Both the position numbers and the translations under genes were made by a program. Source: Sesamum alatum (taxonomy: Eukaryota; Streptophyta; Magnoliopsida; Lamiales; Pedaliaceae). From it: a stretch of DNA of 64,000 nucleotides. The notes under the pieces are model-generated. The model was not told the DNA's origin, did no database searches, and saw only the letters and a program-made list of their open reading frames with translations. The stretch spans positions 17,149,573-17,213,572 of the forward strand of contig JACGWO010000011.1 of assembly GCA_034509735.1 (NCBI GenBank), given 5' to 3'. This document shows positions 10,156 to 22,220 of this stretch, piece by piece; within the stretch, counting starts at the first letter, position 1, and each line of letters starts with the position of its first letter.

Positions 10156-11814
10156 TAGGGCTGCAAATGAGTCGAGCTCGGCCAAAAAATCGAGCTCGAG
10201 CTCAGGTAAAATAGCTCGAGCTCGACGAGCTTGGGTGTTACAGGCTCGAGCTCAAGCACAGGTAAATGAGCTTGAGCTCGAGCTCGAGCTTGAGCTCGTA
10301 GATCACGAGCCGAGCTTCAGCACACGAGCTCAAATTTGATTTTTTTTTTCAAAACAACGAAAAAATATATGGACTATTCTATAAAATTCATATGAAATGT
10401 ATTAAATATGTATTTAAAAAAAATTATCAAAATGTACTAAATTGTTGATTAAGCTTGTTTCTAGACAATATAAACCAAAATACCATATTTTAATATCATC
10501 GACAACTAAAATATGAAATATTGACTAATAATTCTAATATATGGTGAATTTTGAAACAAATGCATTTTGTTGTAGTAGATATTGACGTTATAATGATAAA
10601 ATTCATATGAATTGTATTAAATATTTATTTATAAAAATATTATTGAAACGTATTAAATCGTTCATTAAGCTTGTTTCTAGATAGTACAAACTAAAATACC
10701 ATATCTTAATATCATCTAAAACTAAAATGTGAGATATTGACTAATAATTCTAATATATGATGAATTTCGAAACAAATGCATTCTGTTGTAGTGAATATTA
10801 AAATATAACAATAAAATTCGTATGAATTGTATTAAAAATTCATTTAAAAAAAATATCAAATCGTACTAAGTTGTTGATTAAGCTTGTTTTTAGATAATGT
10901 AAACTAAAATACCATATTTTAATATCATCAAAAATCAAAATCTGAGATGTTGACTAATAATTCTAATATATGGTGAATTTTGAAACAAATGCATTTTGTT
11001 GTAGTAGATATTGGAATTATAACAATAAAATTCCTATGAATTGTATTAAATATTTATTTATAAAAATATTATCGAAATGTATTAAATCATTGATGAAGCT
11101 TGTTTCTAGATAAACAAACTAAAATACCATATTTTAATATCATCTAAAACTAAAATATGAGATATTAACTAATAATTATAATATATCATGAATTTTAAAA
11201 CAAATGCATTTCGTTGTAGTGAAAATTGAAATATAACAAAAAAATTCATATGAATTGTATTAAATATTTATTTAAAAAAATATCAAATCGTACTAAGTTG
11301 TTGATTAACCATGATTTTAGATAATATAAACTAAAATACCATATTTTAATATCGTCTAAAACTGAAATATGAGTTATTTACTAATAATTCTAATATATGA
11401 TAAATTTAGAAATAAATACATTTTATGGAGTGGATTTTAAATTATAACAATAAAATTCATATGCATTATACTAAATATTCATTTACAAAAATAATATCAA
11501 AACTTACTAAAAAATGTTGCTTAAGCTTGTTTTTCGACAATATAAATAAGAATACCATATTTTATTACTATATAAAATTAAAATAAAAGATATATTATCT
11601 AATAATTTTAATATATAGTGAATTTTTAATATAAACTTAATATAATATTGAAATGTACTTAAATATATAAAAATATGTATAAATAGAAAAAAATTAAAAA
11701 AAGAAAAAGAAAAAGTGTGAGCTTGCGAGCCGGCTCGCGAGCTCACGAACACAAATAATTGAGCTCGAGCTCAAGTCGAACTCGCGAGCCGGCTCAGCTC
11801 AACTTGCACCCCTA
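10156..11814. mobile_element. hAT-type element with internal tandem array
   Basis: Termini are TAGGGCTGCAAATGAGTCGAG and, inverted at the right end, TAGGGGTGCAAGTTGAGCTGAG, the common plant hAT terminus. An exact 8-bp target duplication ATTGATTC flanks it at 10148-10155 and 11815-11822, diagnostic of hAT. Both subterminal regions are rich in GAGCTCGAGCTCG palindromes. No transposase is present; the interior is almost entirely a ~215-bp tandem repeat. Removing the element and one TSD copy rejoins the copia pol sequence. Confidence 0.9.
10440..11640. repeat. Six ~215-bp tandem repeats inside the hAT element
   Basis: The landmark AAGCTTGTTT (or a variant) recurs at about 10451, 10667, 10880, 11097, 11307 and 11523, so the period is 210-217 bp. 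Each unit also carries AAAATACCATATTTTAATATC, CTAATAATTCTAATATATG and ATGCATTTTGTTGTAGT. Units alternate: 2 and 4 share a TATTTATAAAAATATTAT join, while 3 and 5 share ATATCAAATCGTACTAAGTT. This points to a ~430-bp dimer as the amplified block. The sixth unit is the most diverged. Confidence 0.9.
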
Positions 11815-11822
11815 ATTGATTC

Positions 11823-12990
11823 TAGTCCACATGATTCACGACCATAATGTATCAATGATCTAAGCCATACACATTCACGCACAGTCTCAAATAGTGCAAT
11901 TAACTCTGCATGATTTGACAAGGGGGCTACCAAAGTTTGTTTGGCTGCAAGCCATGAAATAACGGTTCGACCTTACATGAATAAATATCCAAATTGAGAT
12001 ATAGATTTATGCGGATCAGACAAATATCTCTCATCTGAATAACCAACTAAATTGGTTGCTTTGCAATCATTATATCATTCAAAATATAGTCTCATATCAC
12101 TTGTTCCATGCAAGTAGCGCTAAATGTGTTTGACACCATTCCAGTGTCTCTTTGTTGGCGTTGAACTATATCTTGCTTGTAGATTAACTGAAAAAGCTAT
12201 ATCTAATCGGGTGTTTATTAGCAAGATACATCAATGCACCAATTGCTCTGAGATATGGTTCTTCTGGACCAAATATCTCAGTATTATCTGCTCGAGGACG
12301 GAAAGAATCATTATTAACATCAAGTGATCGAACTACCATATGTGTACTTAATGGATGAGCATTGTTCATATGAAATGTATAAGGACCTTTTCTGTATAGT
12401 TTGATTGGTGAACGAAAATTCCACCCTTAGTATATTCGAACTGCAAGCCGAGACAATACTTTGTAGTACCCAAATCTTTCATCTCAAACTCACTTTTTAA
12501 GTAATCAACTCCTTGTCAAATCTTCTCAAGGGATCTAATGATATTCAAATCATCATACATAGCTATGATTACAAATCCCTTCTGTTCTCTTTATGAATAA
12601 TTAGGGACTTATTTGATTATTACAAACCCTTTCTTTATTAAATAATCACTAAGACGATTTTACCACATACATACTGACTGTTTAAGTCCATACAAGGACC
12701 TTTTCAATTTGATGGAGTATATGTGATGGGGTTTTGACTTTAATGCTTCCGGCATTTTCAACCCTACTGGGATTCTCATGTATATATTTGAATATAATGA
12801 CCCATACAGATATGTAGTGACCAAATCCATGAGTTGCATTTGCAGTTATTCAATTACTGCTAAACTGATTAGAAATCTAAGTGTGATTGCATCTACTACA
12901 GGTGAATACGTTTCAATATAATAAATTCATGGCTTTTGCGTAAAGTTTTCGGCCACAAGTCTAGCTTTATACCTTTTCATTTCTTTTTTG
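11823..12990 (-). pseudogene. Copia reverse transcriptase remnant
   Basis: In mixed minus-strand frames one reads RT segments such as YSPVVDAITLRFLISLAV (~12900), RIPVGLKMPEAL and KRSLYGLKQS (~12700), then PEEPYLRAIGALMYLANK near 12210 at the RT end. Many stops and frameshifts are present, and the YVDD box is not preserved in a readable frame. Downstream of the RT end the sequence runs into the RNase H part cut by the hAT element. Confidence 0.6.
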
Positions 12991-13114
12991 TACAAACACC
13001 CACTTATGGCCAACTGGCTTGACACCTTTTGGTGTTGGAGTTATAGGTCTAAATATTTCTCGCTTATTTAGCGAGTCAAGCTCAACTTGTATTGCTTCTT
13101 TCCAACTCTTCCAA

Positions 13115-13576
13115 TCATTTCGGCGTCAACATTCCTCCATAGTTGAGGATGATTTTCCTTCTTTTTTTTTCCATAATTTCAACGGCTACAGTATAGGCAA
13201 AAATCTCATCGATTCCAACTTCATTTCTATAGCAACGAAAATTATTGTGAGCATAAACATCCCATAACTGTCTCGAGATCTTGCTCATTATGTTGAAAGT
13301 CTTTAGATAAAACCGCTTCAGGGATTTATCCTCAGAGACATTACTAGTGGTCACATCAACATTATTATTAATTGATGCAACATGTTCGTTTCTTTTTTGA
13401 GGATTTGCATCTTTAGAGCTAAGTGGTCTACCACGCTTCCGGTGTATTTGTGACTCAAATGTCTTTGATTGGTTAAGAGTCGCTTTAGGGACTTCTAAAC
13501 GAGCTGGAATATATGATTTTGTTGCCCTTTTGGTATCTGTAAAGGCATCTGGTAGCCTATTTGCAACACTTTGCAA
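13115..13576 (-). pseudogene. Copia integrase-RT linker fragment
   Basis: A 153-codon open stretch begins MQSVANRLPDAFTDTKRATK and contains KRGRPLSSKDANPQKRNEH, the basic linker typical of copia polyproteins between integrase and reverse transcriptase. The frame is open by chance survival. Flanking frames are broken. Confidence 0.65.
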
Positions 13577-13599
13577 ATATATGATTCATTGAATTTTAA

Positions 13600-14430
13600 G
13601 TTCAGTGTCATTTGTCCTCGAATCCATAAAAGACATAGATGTTTCATTCCATGCAATATCTTTCTTCATAATGTCCTTACTTCTCTCCCTAAAGTTGAGA
13701 ATATTATCTCATCAAACTGACGATCTAAGTACCTAGCAGTAAATTGATCACTGGTCATGGTTCAAGGTACTTAATAATTGATAGACACTCAAAACTAACA
13801 TAAATTCTGATTTCCTTTGTGGCCCCATTTTAGTTCGTTGAGGAGGAGGTATCGAGACATACGCCGGACAACCAAATACTTATAAATGAGAAATATTTGG
13901 TTCTCTTTCGAAGTCCAATTGTAATGGGGAAAAAATTGTGGTAAGTGGTGGGTCTGAGTCGAATTAAACCCGCTGCATGCGAAATTGCATGCCCCCATGC
14001 CGATGCAGGAAAAATTTGACCTCATCAGCGATGGTCTAGCTATTTGTTGTATCCGCTTAATTAACGGCTCTGTCAGGCCGTTTTGAGTATGTACATGAGC
14101 AACTAGATGTTCCACAGTTATACCAATTGATTGAAAGTAATCATCGAAGGATTTAGAAGTAAATTCTTTCCTATTATCTAACTTGATTCTTTTAATGGGA
14201 TAATCAGGAAAAAGGGCTGTCAATTTAACAATTGAGCTAGAAGTCTTGCAAATGCAACATTCCGTGTTGACAACAAGCTTACATGTGACCAACGTATTGA
14301 TGCGTCAATCAATACTATAAATTACTTAAGTAAGTATTCGATACCATCCTTATTCATGGTCTCAATATGAAAATCATTTTGTCCAATATCATTAAAACTC
14401 AATAGGTTCCTTTGTGATTTACTAGAATAT
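13600..14430 (-). pseudogene. Copia integrase remnant
   Basis: The open segment 13795-14292 reads ...RIKLDNRKEFTSKSFDDY... and VEHLVAHVHTQNGLTE, then LIKRIQQIARPSLMRSNFS. These match the copia integrase core around its second catalytic Asp and the HTQNGLAE Glu motif, which here still has Glu. The frame is shifted on both sides and the upstream zinc-finger part is not readable. Confidence 0.65.
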
Positions 14431-14671
14431 AAGGCATCATTTGGTATGCAATCTTGTTCCTTCATGTAACAAGATAGTAGCTCTTCTAGAGTCCTCAATA
14501 AGATTACTAACGTCTCAAATAGTATTCACACTGATTTTGTTACTATCAAGTTTGAGACAAATTTCTTGTTTCTTAGAATTGTATGCGTAGTGACACTATC
14601 AACAAGACAATGCTCTTTGTCATTGAGATTTGCAATGACTTGATCCATTCTATATCTTGCACGTGATAATA

Positions 14672-14941
14672 TTACAATCTTTTGATGGTCAAGTTAGTCT
14701 TTAAACTCTTCCAGAGTGGACTTTTGACTGTTAAATATTGAGACTTCCGGCTCTCGTGAATATTATGGCATAGCAAAACTATTGCTTTAGCAGGGTCTTG
14801 TCTGGGAGCATTAGTATTTTCCTTTATCGTCTCTCCCAAGTTATTACTTGCCAAATGCAATTTGGCGTCAAGGACCCATGATAGATAGTTTATTCCAGAA
14901 AAATCAAGAGCATTGAAATCCAATTTTGTGAGATTAACCAT
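14672..14941 (-). pseudogene. Copia gag N-terminus (UBN2 type)
   Basis: Starting at an ATG at 14941 the frame reads MVNLTKLDFNALDFSGINYL with SWVLDAKLHLASNNLGETIK following, the N-terminus of a copia gag. It stops after about 89 codons; intact gags of this type run several hundred residues. No zinc knuckle is readable downstream. Confidence 0.7.
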
Positions 14942-15203
14942 TTAATCACATAAATAATATGCACTTTAGCATAAATTCAACATATACATGCAAATAGAAT
15001 CAAATGTATTACACATACATATGAACTAAAAACTGACATAAAAATTACTAACAATTAGGATCAAATAAGTTACCATGTAATTAAATTGAATTATTCATGC
15101 ATACATGGTATTAACTATATTAAAAATAAAGTCGGACTTAAATATTATAATGTTACAAATAGCAAGTGTAATGGTGATCATATATTTTATTTTATATAAT
15201 AAG

Positions 15204-17465
15204 TGTAACACCCCTTACTTATTACATTAATATTAGGTATCATTTTCAACAAATTAATTTATTATTACCCCTAAGATTTTATTTTTCTTCACATATTTCG
15301 ATTTAGAGGTTAATTAATAAAAGCTATTGAGCTAATTTAGGATAAAGAATAAACTAGGTGGAACTTGATTACTAAATTTTAAGAATTAGAAAGTTACAAC
15401 TAGCTAGCTAGAAATATATTATAGGGTATGATTTAAATATATCAAGACTTTTAGGGATTAATTTGAGATCTTATAAAGTATTTAGGGTTAAATTATATAT
15501 ATATAATTAAGTGGACTAAATTACAAAATTTACATAATTATCCAAAAAAAAAAAAGTGAATTGAAGGGATAGTAGCCGCTGCCATCAAATTTCAAATGGC
15601 GAGGAATTGAAAAAAAAAAAAAAAAACAGAAAATGGAACACAAGCTAACTTTTTTAAGCTTTGCCAACCTAATACACACATAAATTCTAAGTCACGAACA
15701 AAGCCACTTTCTACTTTTCATTCCATTCCATTTTCCTTTTTTTCCTTTAGGCTAAACCAAGAATCTTGCTTTAGTTTCTTAGCCACTCATACTGTAAGTA
15801 TTTCTTCTAGTTCCTCACCAAGTTATCTCTCAATTTCCTTCATTAGTTATATTAAACGGATAATATCCTCACTATTTAGTTCATTTAATTTTATATAAAG
15901 TGTTGTCATTAAATTTGTTCATTTATATACTCGTGTATCCTAATTGAATTTACATTGTTATTTGTTTCACCCTCATAACTAGTTAATTGTGAATTAATTC
16001 CCTTAGTTAATTGATTATAATTAACACAAGCCGTACATAAGCTATTGAATTGGCTAAATAAACAAAATAATATCGATTATTAAATGATTTCATTAACCTA
16101 CTCGAATATTTACATACATTATTGATAGTTGGAATAATATGAAATTAACACTAAATTTTAAGGGTTTATTTGTAAATGAAATTTATATAAAGTGTGAGAA
16201 TTAATATTATCAATTATCTAGCCAGAAGAATATAAGTAATTGAGTTTTATGATAATATTTAATCGACAACTTAACTTGAGTCATTTGATCCTAATTAGTT
16301 ATTTAAATATTTAATATTCGGGTAGGTGATCTTTACACATCAGAGCAGCTGTGAACTTGGGGGGCTAGGTAGCAACTGGGACCCTACTGTGAGTGCCACT
16401 AACCAATTCTACTAGTTTTGCGAAAACTGGAGGAGTATAGACTATTTTTCATTATAATTTTACCTGTTGACCATGATAATATCTCTAATTGTTTCTGTCA
16501 TTACTTTCGAAGAAATGAAATAAGATTCCATTAAAAAAAACAGTTACATTTTGCTTTGCATGGTCCAGTGGTGATAAATTGCTTTTATTAATTTCCATGA
16601 CATTTCCATATTGCTTGCAAGTAAGGTGTGTCTTTAAGCGACAAGTATCGTGCCCTGATAATTTGTTCTCCTATACGATGCAATTATTCATTTTCTATTC
16701 AATATTGTCATTGGGCCTGGGGTTGGACGGTTCGCGAGGCATGCTGGAGTAGCATAGGGCTGCCAGTAGAGGCTCCGTCGTCGATTCCAATTTTGGAAAA
16801 CCTATCACAGACAAACTGGAGGTTGTCTTTGTATCGATACCGCCATGTCCCTAGGCATTGCATTTCTAAGCGGTCACAGGGTCGCTCGCTGCTCGAAAAA
16901 TATAGTAAATGGTCTTTTGGGAGTCGAAAGGGTGGTAACCCCTGATCTGGTTCTTCATAGGCTTATTGTACTTCTGGGTTTATTTGGCGTACCCATTCCT
17001 ATGCGTTACTTTTAAACAGATTTGCGAGCAAGCGATAAAAGATTTTTTGAAATGTATTTATTTCAATTTCTTGCCACTATTTTATTGCACATGCACCCTA
17101 TCACTAGCCTCACTAAGCCTTTGCTTACATATTTGTGTTGTTTCCTCCTTCAGACCTGGTGGATGTGGAGTATGAGGGCTAACGGCCTTACCCTGTCAAT
17201 AGGACCCACCTAATTTTGAATGAGTCACACATGTATCTAGGAGTTAGGGCGTGGATCCTAAAGTTTGTAAAAACACTTGTTGTGTACATACGTATAACTA
17301 TGTGACTTTTCTACCTACTTTTGCTATGTAATTATTTATGGGACCTTTTTTTGAAATTTTGGTATTAAGTTTGGAGGGGTCTACAGGCGTTTTAGGATGA
17401 ACATCATGTACTTGTCGCGCCTTGAGGTAGGAAGTTGTCTGTTGTTCGGGCCTTGAGGTGTGACA
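15204..17465 (+). repeat. 5' LTR of the plus-strand gypsy
   Basis: The LTR starts TGTAACACCCC, a common plant gypsy LTR start, and ends CCTTGAGGTGTGACA just before the primer-binding site. At 2262 bp it is long. No second copy is in the window, so age and target duplication cannot be determined. Short open frames at 16628-17213 lie inside it and are not genes. Confidence 0.75.
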
Positions 17466-17468
17466 AAG

Positions 17469-17482
17469 GCGGTAGTAGAGCC
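17469..17482 (+). other. Degenerate primer-binding site, gypsy
   Basis: GCGGTAGTAGAGCC lies 3 bp after the LTR end and resembles TGGTATCAGAGCC, the initiator-Met tRNA primer site of plant retrotransposons, with a few changes. It fixes the 5' LTR border at 17465. Confidence 0.6.
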
Positions 17483-17533
17483 TAGGTTTGAAATGATGAT
17501 GTTATTTTGGCTGGGATCTGTGGACTGCACTAC

Positions 17534-17565
<32 letters not shown>

Positions 17566-17688
17566 GTCTTTATGAAATGAACTATGTACCTATTTGATAA
17601 TTTGGTGCTAATAATATATCTATTTATAGGATGGAATGAGCAGGAAGTAATGTACCAAATATCGGGAGAGGGGGGAGGGGGGGAGGAT

Positions 17689-18047
17689 TGTAGGAAATGA
17701 CTATCAAATCTTTGAATTAGTCTTACCAAAATGAGAAGAGTCCTATTTGACTTGGCTTCTATCCTAATATTTCTCAACCAACCTATTTCTTATTTTCTCT
17801 ATAAATAGTCCGATGGCCTTCATTTGAAAGACACAAGCTTCTCTTCTCTATTTTTCTTCTTCTTCATTTCTGATTTTCTGAGTTTATAGTCCGTAGTTCC
17901 AAACTCTCTACCACGAGTGCACGTGTTAGGGAGTATAACTGTGTTAACCTTGAGAAGCGATCTGTTCAACTATTGCACGGAGGTAGTACCGAAATTTCGC
18001 TTTCAGGGCAGTGGCTTTTACCACGACACAGTGTGATTTTCCTAACA
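17689..18047 (+). repeat. 5' LTR, non-autonomous element
   Basis: Begins TGTAGGAAATGACTATCAAA and ends GTGTGATTTTCCTAACA. A TATA box (CTATAAATAG) lies near 17801-17810. It is nearly identical to the 3' copy; I noticed only a handful of substitutions, so the insertion is relatively young compared with its gypsy host. Confidence 0.9.
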
Positions 18048-18280
18048 ATCTGAAAACGAAAGCTACAAATACAACTTATATTCTATTTGTGGCACTTTAT
18101 CGTCTCACATTACGGAATTTGTGATTTTACTCTATTCGCTCTAGAAAACCCTATTACTTTTTTCTTTTACTGTGACAGAATCCCACTTTACCAGTAGATG
18201 AATGCACATCTTCATCAGTCCCTCACACCGAATGCGACCAGAGAACTAATCAAATTCAAGAAAATTAGCGAAAAACAAGA

Positions 18281-18523
18281 ATGGCTGGTAATGAAAACAA
18301 TGTCCCTTTGTTGTCGACGTCAAAATCGGAGAAAAACGAGAGGCCGAAAGGGCCATGGAAGGGGGAGTTCGTGAGAGCGTCATGTATGTTGGCCTGGATG
18401 CTATTGTTTTGTTCGAACGTTAATCGAGAAATCTTGCGGCAGGAGGTTTCATCCGTCCAAGGAGGCTGTGACCCGGGGATTCTATTCGGCGTCAGAAGGA
18501 GAGGGCTTTTCGAATCTGTGTAA
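18281..18523 (+). pseudogene. Captured VIT/CCC1-like gene 5' fragment
   Basis: From the ATG at 18281 the frame reads MAGNENNVPLLSTSKSEKNE and then RPKGPWKGEFV, which looks like the start of a plant DUF125/VIT-CCC1 family membrane protein. A frame change right after gives SVMYVGLDAIV, matching the first transmembrane segment of that family. Similarity fades after about 18440, and the frame ends at codon 81 without the metal-transport core. The sequence upstream (18048-18280) looks like untranslated leader. I infer capture of a host gene; the family call is from memory, and the fragment cannot encode a working transporter. Confidence 0.45.
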
Positions 18524-20864
18524 TTTACGGCCGTTTGGTGGAGTTTTGGATTGAGATCCAATTAATCATTCTCTATGTGAAAGTTTGAAGACTTCTGCTG
18601 GTTAGAATGTTCTGGAGTCCCTGAAGGATTAGAAGGTCATTAGTCGGTTTGATTAATTTTTCGAGTAATTGCAGAAAAAGAAAAAGGAAGGAAAAAAGGA
18701 AGACTTGGAGAAAGGGGTTGCGGAAATGGCTGAGGGTAAGTTAGTCTTTTTCACGTTTAATTGTTCTATTAACCTGATCGCCCTAGCATTTTGGGAGCAG
18801 ACTCGTTCAGAGTTAACGATGATATATAGGTTGATAATTCTTGATATCGCTTGCGAAGCTTAGAATAATGATATGGTATATATCTTGGCATACTCTTTTG
18901 ATACTGTGCTTGAAAATATAGATTTGTGTTTTGCTATCTAAAGTTTGTGTGAGAAGATGTCTGGAGACCTTGATATTATCTTTCTTGCTTCCACTATTTG
19001 GTGTTGGATATTTGATTTGCAAAGGTCGCATCTATATTGACGTGCCGAAGGGGTTATGGGGCATGACTAGAAATAAGGTGGACCACTGTATATGTAAGCG
19101 TTCACTGTGCGTGTCTGTGTGTTTTATTTATTAATTTTTCTTTCCTAATTGGGATGAAATATTTATGTTTGTATTATTCTTATGGAGTGATTTAACACGG
19201 TGGGTACGAGGCCCTCGATTTCTATATAACCTGAAATTTTGTTAGTGTAATGTGTTTTGCGTGTTTCTTACGCCGTGAATTAGACTAACTTTGATGGAAT
19301 TAGTATATTCTCCTAGAAAGTGAAGAATTCTGCAATGATAGACTTTCAGCTTAATATTGGCTCTATATTTTCACTCAATTGAGGTTTAGTGTTCAGTTGT
19401 AGAAACAGTGAGGCTCCAGAGAACGATTACATTAAGTAATAACAATAAGAGAAGCTTGTTTTTTTTTTTTTTTTTTCGTCCTCTTTTCATTATCAAGACT
19501 TGTGTATGCATGCACATATTTGCTTATGAATTCCAGCCTACCTGTTTTAGACGAGGTGACAATTGAGGACTAAAGGTTGTTGCATTATAGAGAAATATGA
19601 TGCATGAAATAAAAGTAATATAATTCACCAGTCTCTTTTGTATTTTCTGATCCAATTTTCTGCACATTAATGAGTTTCCATATAATCAAAGATTTATCTG
19701 AACAATATCTCCCATCAGTATATCTTTGTATGGGGTACATGTTAACTGCTATTTGTAGCTCTAGGTGATCAAGAAAGACGAACTCCTATTTGTAGCTCTA
19801 GGTGATCTTCAAATAAGCTGGCACTCCTATTTTACCTTTACCATTCTTGTAAAATGTTTGCCTTTTTAATAGATTCTATTAATCCAATCTGAAGTGTGAA
19901 AAGTAATGGCTAACTTCCTTACATTAACAGTGAAGAGATTTATGCTTGAAACTATTCAAAATTGTGAATTGTGTAACTTTGTAATTTTGCTTAAATTGGG
20001 CATGCATTTATCTTTGACCTATGGGCTTGTGTGGTACCTTGGTCTGCTTTAGACATGTACCTCTTTGTTCGTGTATGGATTAGCTGGTATAATTGGGGCT
20101 GGTAAATTGTTCAGTCTAATAGTCCATAGTTGATTTGTTAGAGCGTTTCTACTTAAATTTTTGTTCCCAATTGACTGGGTTTGTCTTGGTGAGTGATGCA
20201 GCACAATACAATTGAATAGCTTGTCTAGCTCTTGTTCATTGAGGGTGGTTAACTAAGCCTGTATCAAGTGGTTCTATTGGGTCATTTGTATTTGTATTTA
20301 TATTTGTATTCACAGAGAAAGAGTATATGGGGCTCAAACCCCTGGACTAGTGGAATATGGTAATAACCATATAAGAATGATTGAAAGCACTAAATTCTTA
20401 GTGCTTGAATCCATAGCCCTATATATTGGGTGGTCCTAACAAGGACTTGATGGATGATCCTGACAAATTATGGGTCAGGAAGATAGCTTCATAGCTCAGA
20501 CCTTGAGTGGTCTATAAATATAGACTTGATGAAGTTGTCTGGATGAGTGTGAAGGTGGGCCGCCATCTATGAAAGAAAAATAGTTCTTTCTAGAGCACTT
20601 ATTAGAACTCAAGGTACTAGCGCATGGTCATTAAAAGCGCCTAGAGTTTATATCGCGGAACAATGGACTATAAGGAAATAATACGTGTTGTGGGGGTCTC
20701 AACTTGAGCTATCGAAAGTTCAAGAGTAATATCACTTTCCTTAGCTAGGTTGTTGCCTCACCTCACTTTGCATTAATTCAATCAAAAGAAATTAATGCTT
20801 AAGTATATATTTTCCTTCACTCATAAAATCATATTCTTAAACTAGATAGTCATTTGTGGGGGAA
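18524..20864 (+). other. Interior of the non-autonomous LTR element
   Basis: There is no gag or pol. The first ~1.7 kb has plant-intron-like, T-rich DNA, with a possible 5' splice site GAG/GTAAGTTAG near 18734 and a T-run near 19460. This fits genomic (unspliced) host sequence captured with the VIT-like fragment. From about 20290 to the polypurine tract the sequence looks like ordinary 3' retrotransposon interior but has no readable domain. Confidence 0.4.
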
Positions 20865-21223
20865 TGTAGGAAATGACTATCAAATCTTTGAATTAGTCTT
20901 ACCAAAATGAGAAGAGTCCTATTTGACTTGGCTTCTATCCTAATATTTCTCAACCAACCTATTTCTTATTTTCTCTATAAATAGTCCGATGGCCTTCATT
21001 TGAAGGACACAAGCTTCTCTTCTCTATTTTTCTTCTTCTTCATTTCTGATTTTCTGAGTTTATAGTCCGTAGTTCCAAATTCTCTACCACGAGTGCACGT
21101 GTTAGGGATTATAACTGTGTTAACCTTGAGAAGCGATCGGTTCAACTATTGCACCGAGGTAGTACCGAAATTTCGCTTTCAGGGCAGTGGCTTTTACCAC
21201 GACACAGTGTGATTTTCCTAACA
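20865..21223 (+). repeat. 3' LTR, non-autonomous element
   Basis: Same 359 bp as the 5' LTR, with TG...CA ends, preceded by the purine tract and followed by the AGGAT target duplication. Confidence 0.9.
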
Positions 21224-21310
21224 AGGATAACTATGTTAGTCGTTTGGGATTCTATAACAGTAAGGTGGGATGATTCTTCAGTAATTTATCACACACGACC
21301 CGAAGACTAG

Positions 21311-21517
21311 GGAATTGGGAGTGTCCCCGATGATGCTGTCCTAGATACACTGGCTGACAGTAATAGGGTCTTCTACGAGCGAGATAAGAACGGATACGAA
21401 GATTGGACCATAATCCACCAGCAGAAGGACCTCATTTGTGAACAATTAGTTGAAACTAGAGGTCTCAAAAGACAATTAGAGGATGTGAGGGCTGATTATA
21501 AAGCTGATGTTACCTAG
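21311..21517 (+). pseudogene. Pre-gag coiled-coil-like frame in gypsy leader
   Basis: An ATG-less open stretch between stops reads GIGSPDDAVLDTLADSNRVF, then YERDKNGYEDW and, after a short gap, EQLVETRGLKRQLEDVRADY. It is charged and heptad-like and ends in a stop at 21515. It lies between the nested insertion and gag. The rest of the leader (21518-22220) shows no convincing frame. I do not recognise the protein. Confidence 0.35.
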
Positions 21518-22220
21518 GTAGTTATGGATACTAGGATCGATGTAGTTCAAGGGCCTGGGGAGACTTCTAGGCCAACGGAGGAACAACGGTAGGGACAACC
21601 GGGGCTCAGGGCTTGCCTAGTCAAAGGAGGGTGAGAAGGGGGCCGATGATGAGGAAATAAGAACTATTTCTATATGACGAGAAAAGAAATAATAATTATT
21701 TTTTAAGCCTAGGTGTGATGGTTGCAAAACATTTTGCTTGTTGTTAGGAGGTTTATAGGGATGATTGTTTTGGTTATGTCGTACATAGTGGTGTTAACTT
21801 TGACTGGATTAGTATAGATCCCCATATTAGTAGCTTCAGTGACATTGGCGGCTTTCAGGTATGCCTGAACTTCATTCTAATTGATACGATTTTCATCATT
21901 CCTGTCATAGATGACAACGTTTGCACAGTTCAAGGCTTCCTCCCTGTATACAAAGCCGCACCGAAGCACAACTTTCCAAGCTTGGTCATCCCATATGTGT
22001 GTACTTGTATTTACATGTGATGTATAACATTAATAGTGTTATACTAATCGTATACCATCGCTAAGTTCAATTATTATTCAATATTTGATCTAACAAACTT
22101 ATCCCCTCGAAAAGAAATTTCGCAGTTTGTTCGTCTGTAATAATAATTGACACAAATAAATGAGAAAATCTTGGTAAATCTTAATGTGTATTAACTATTC
22201 CAAATACTTTCATATAGATA

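Larger units (their letters stand above)
9473..14941 (-). mobile_element. Decayed Ty1/copia retrotransposon, 5' LTR missing
   Basis: On the minus strand the order is gag (14941 down), integrase, reverse transcriptase, RNase H, polypurine tract, then a 290-bp 3' LTR (9762-9473). This is the copia order. Every domain is broken by stops and frameshifts. The body is split by a hAT element at 10156-11814. No 5' LTR or primer-binding site was found right of the gag start; 14942-15203 is AT-rich and featureless, and a gypsy LTR begins at 15204. Confidence 0.8.
17689..21223 (+). mobile_element. Non-autonomous LTR retrotransposon with host-gene fragment
   Basis: Two 359-bp direct repeats (17689-18047 and 20865-21223) have TG...CA borders and are flanked by the exact 5-bp duplication AGGAT (17684-17688 and 21224-21228). 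A polypurine tract (TGTGGGGGAA) precedes the 3' LTR. The 2.8 kb interior has no gag or pol. It begins with sequence resembling a host VIT/CCC1-family gene, with untranslated leader and intron-like DNA. The element would need gag-pol proteins from another copy to move. Confidence 0.85.

Noticed and set aside
16628..17213. Frames of 105, 69 and 63 codons
   Set aside because: Inside the long gypsy 5' LTR with no recognisable protein.
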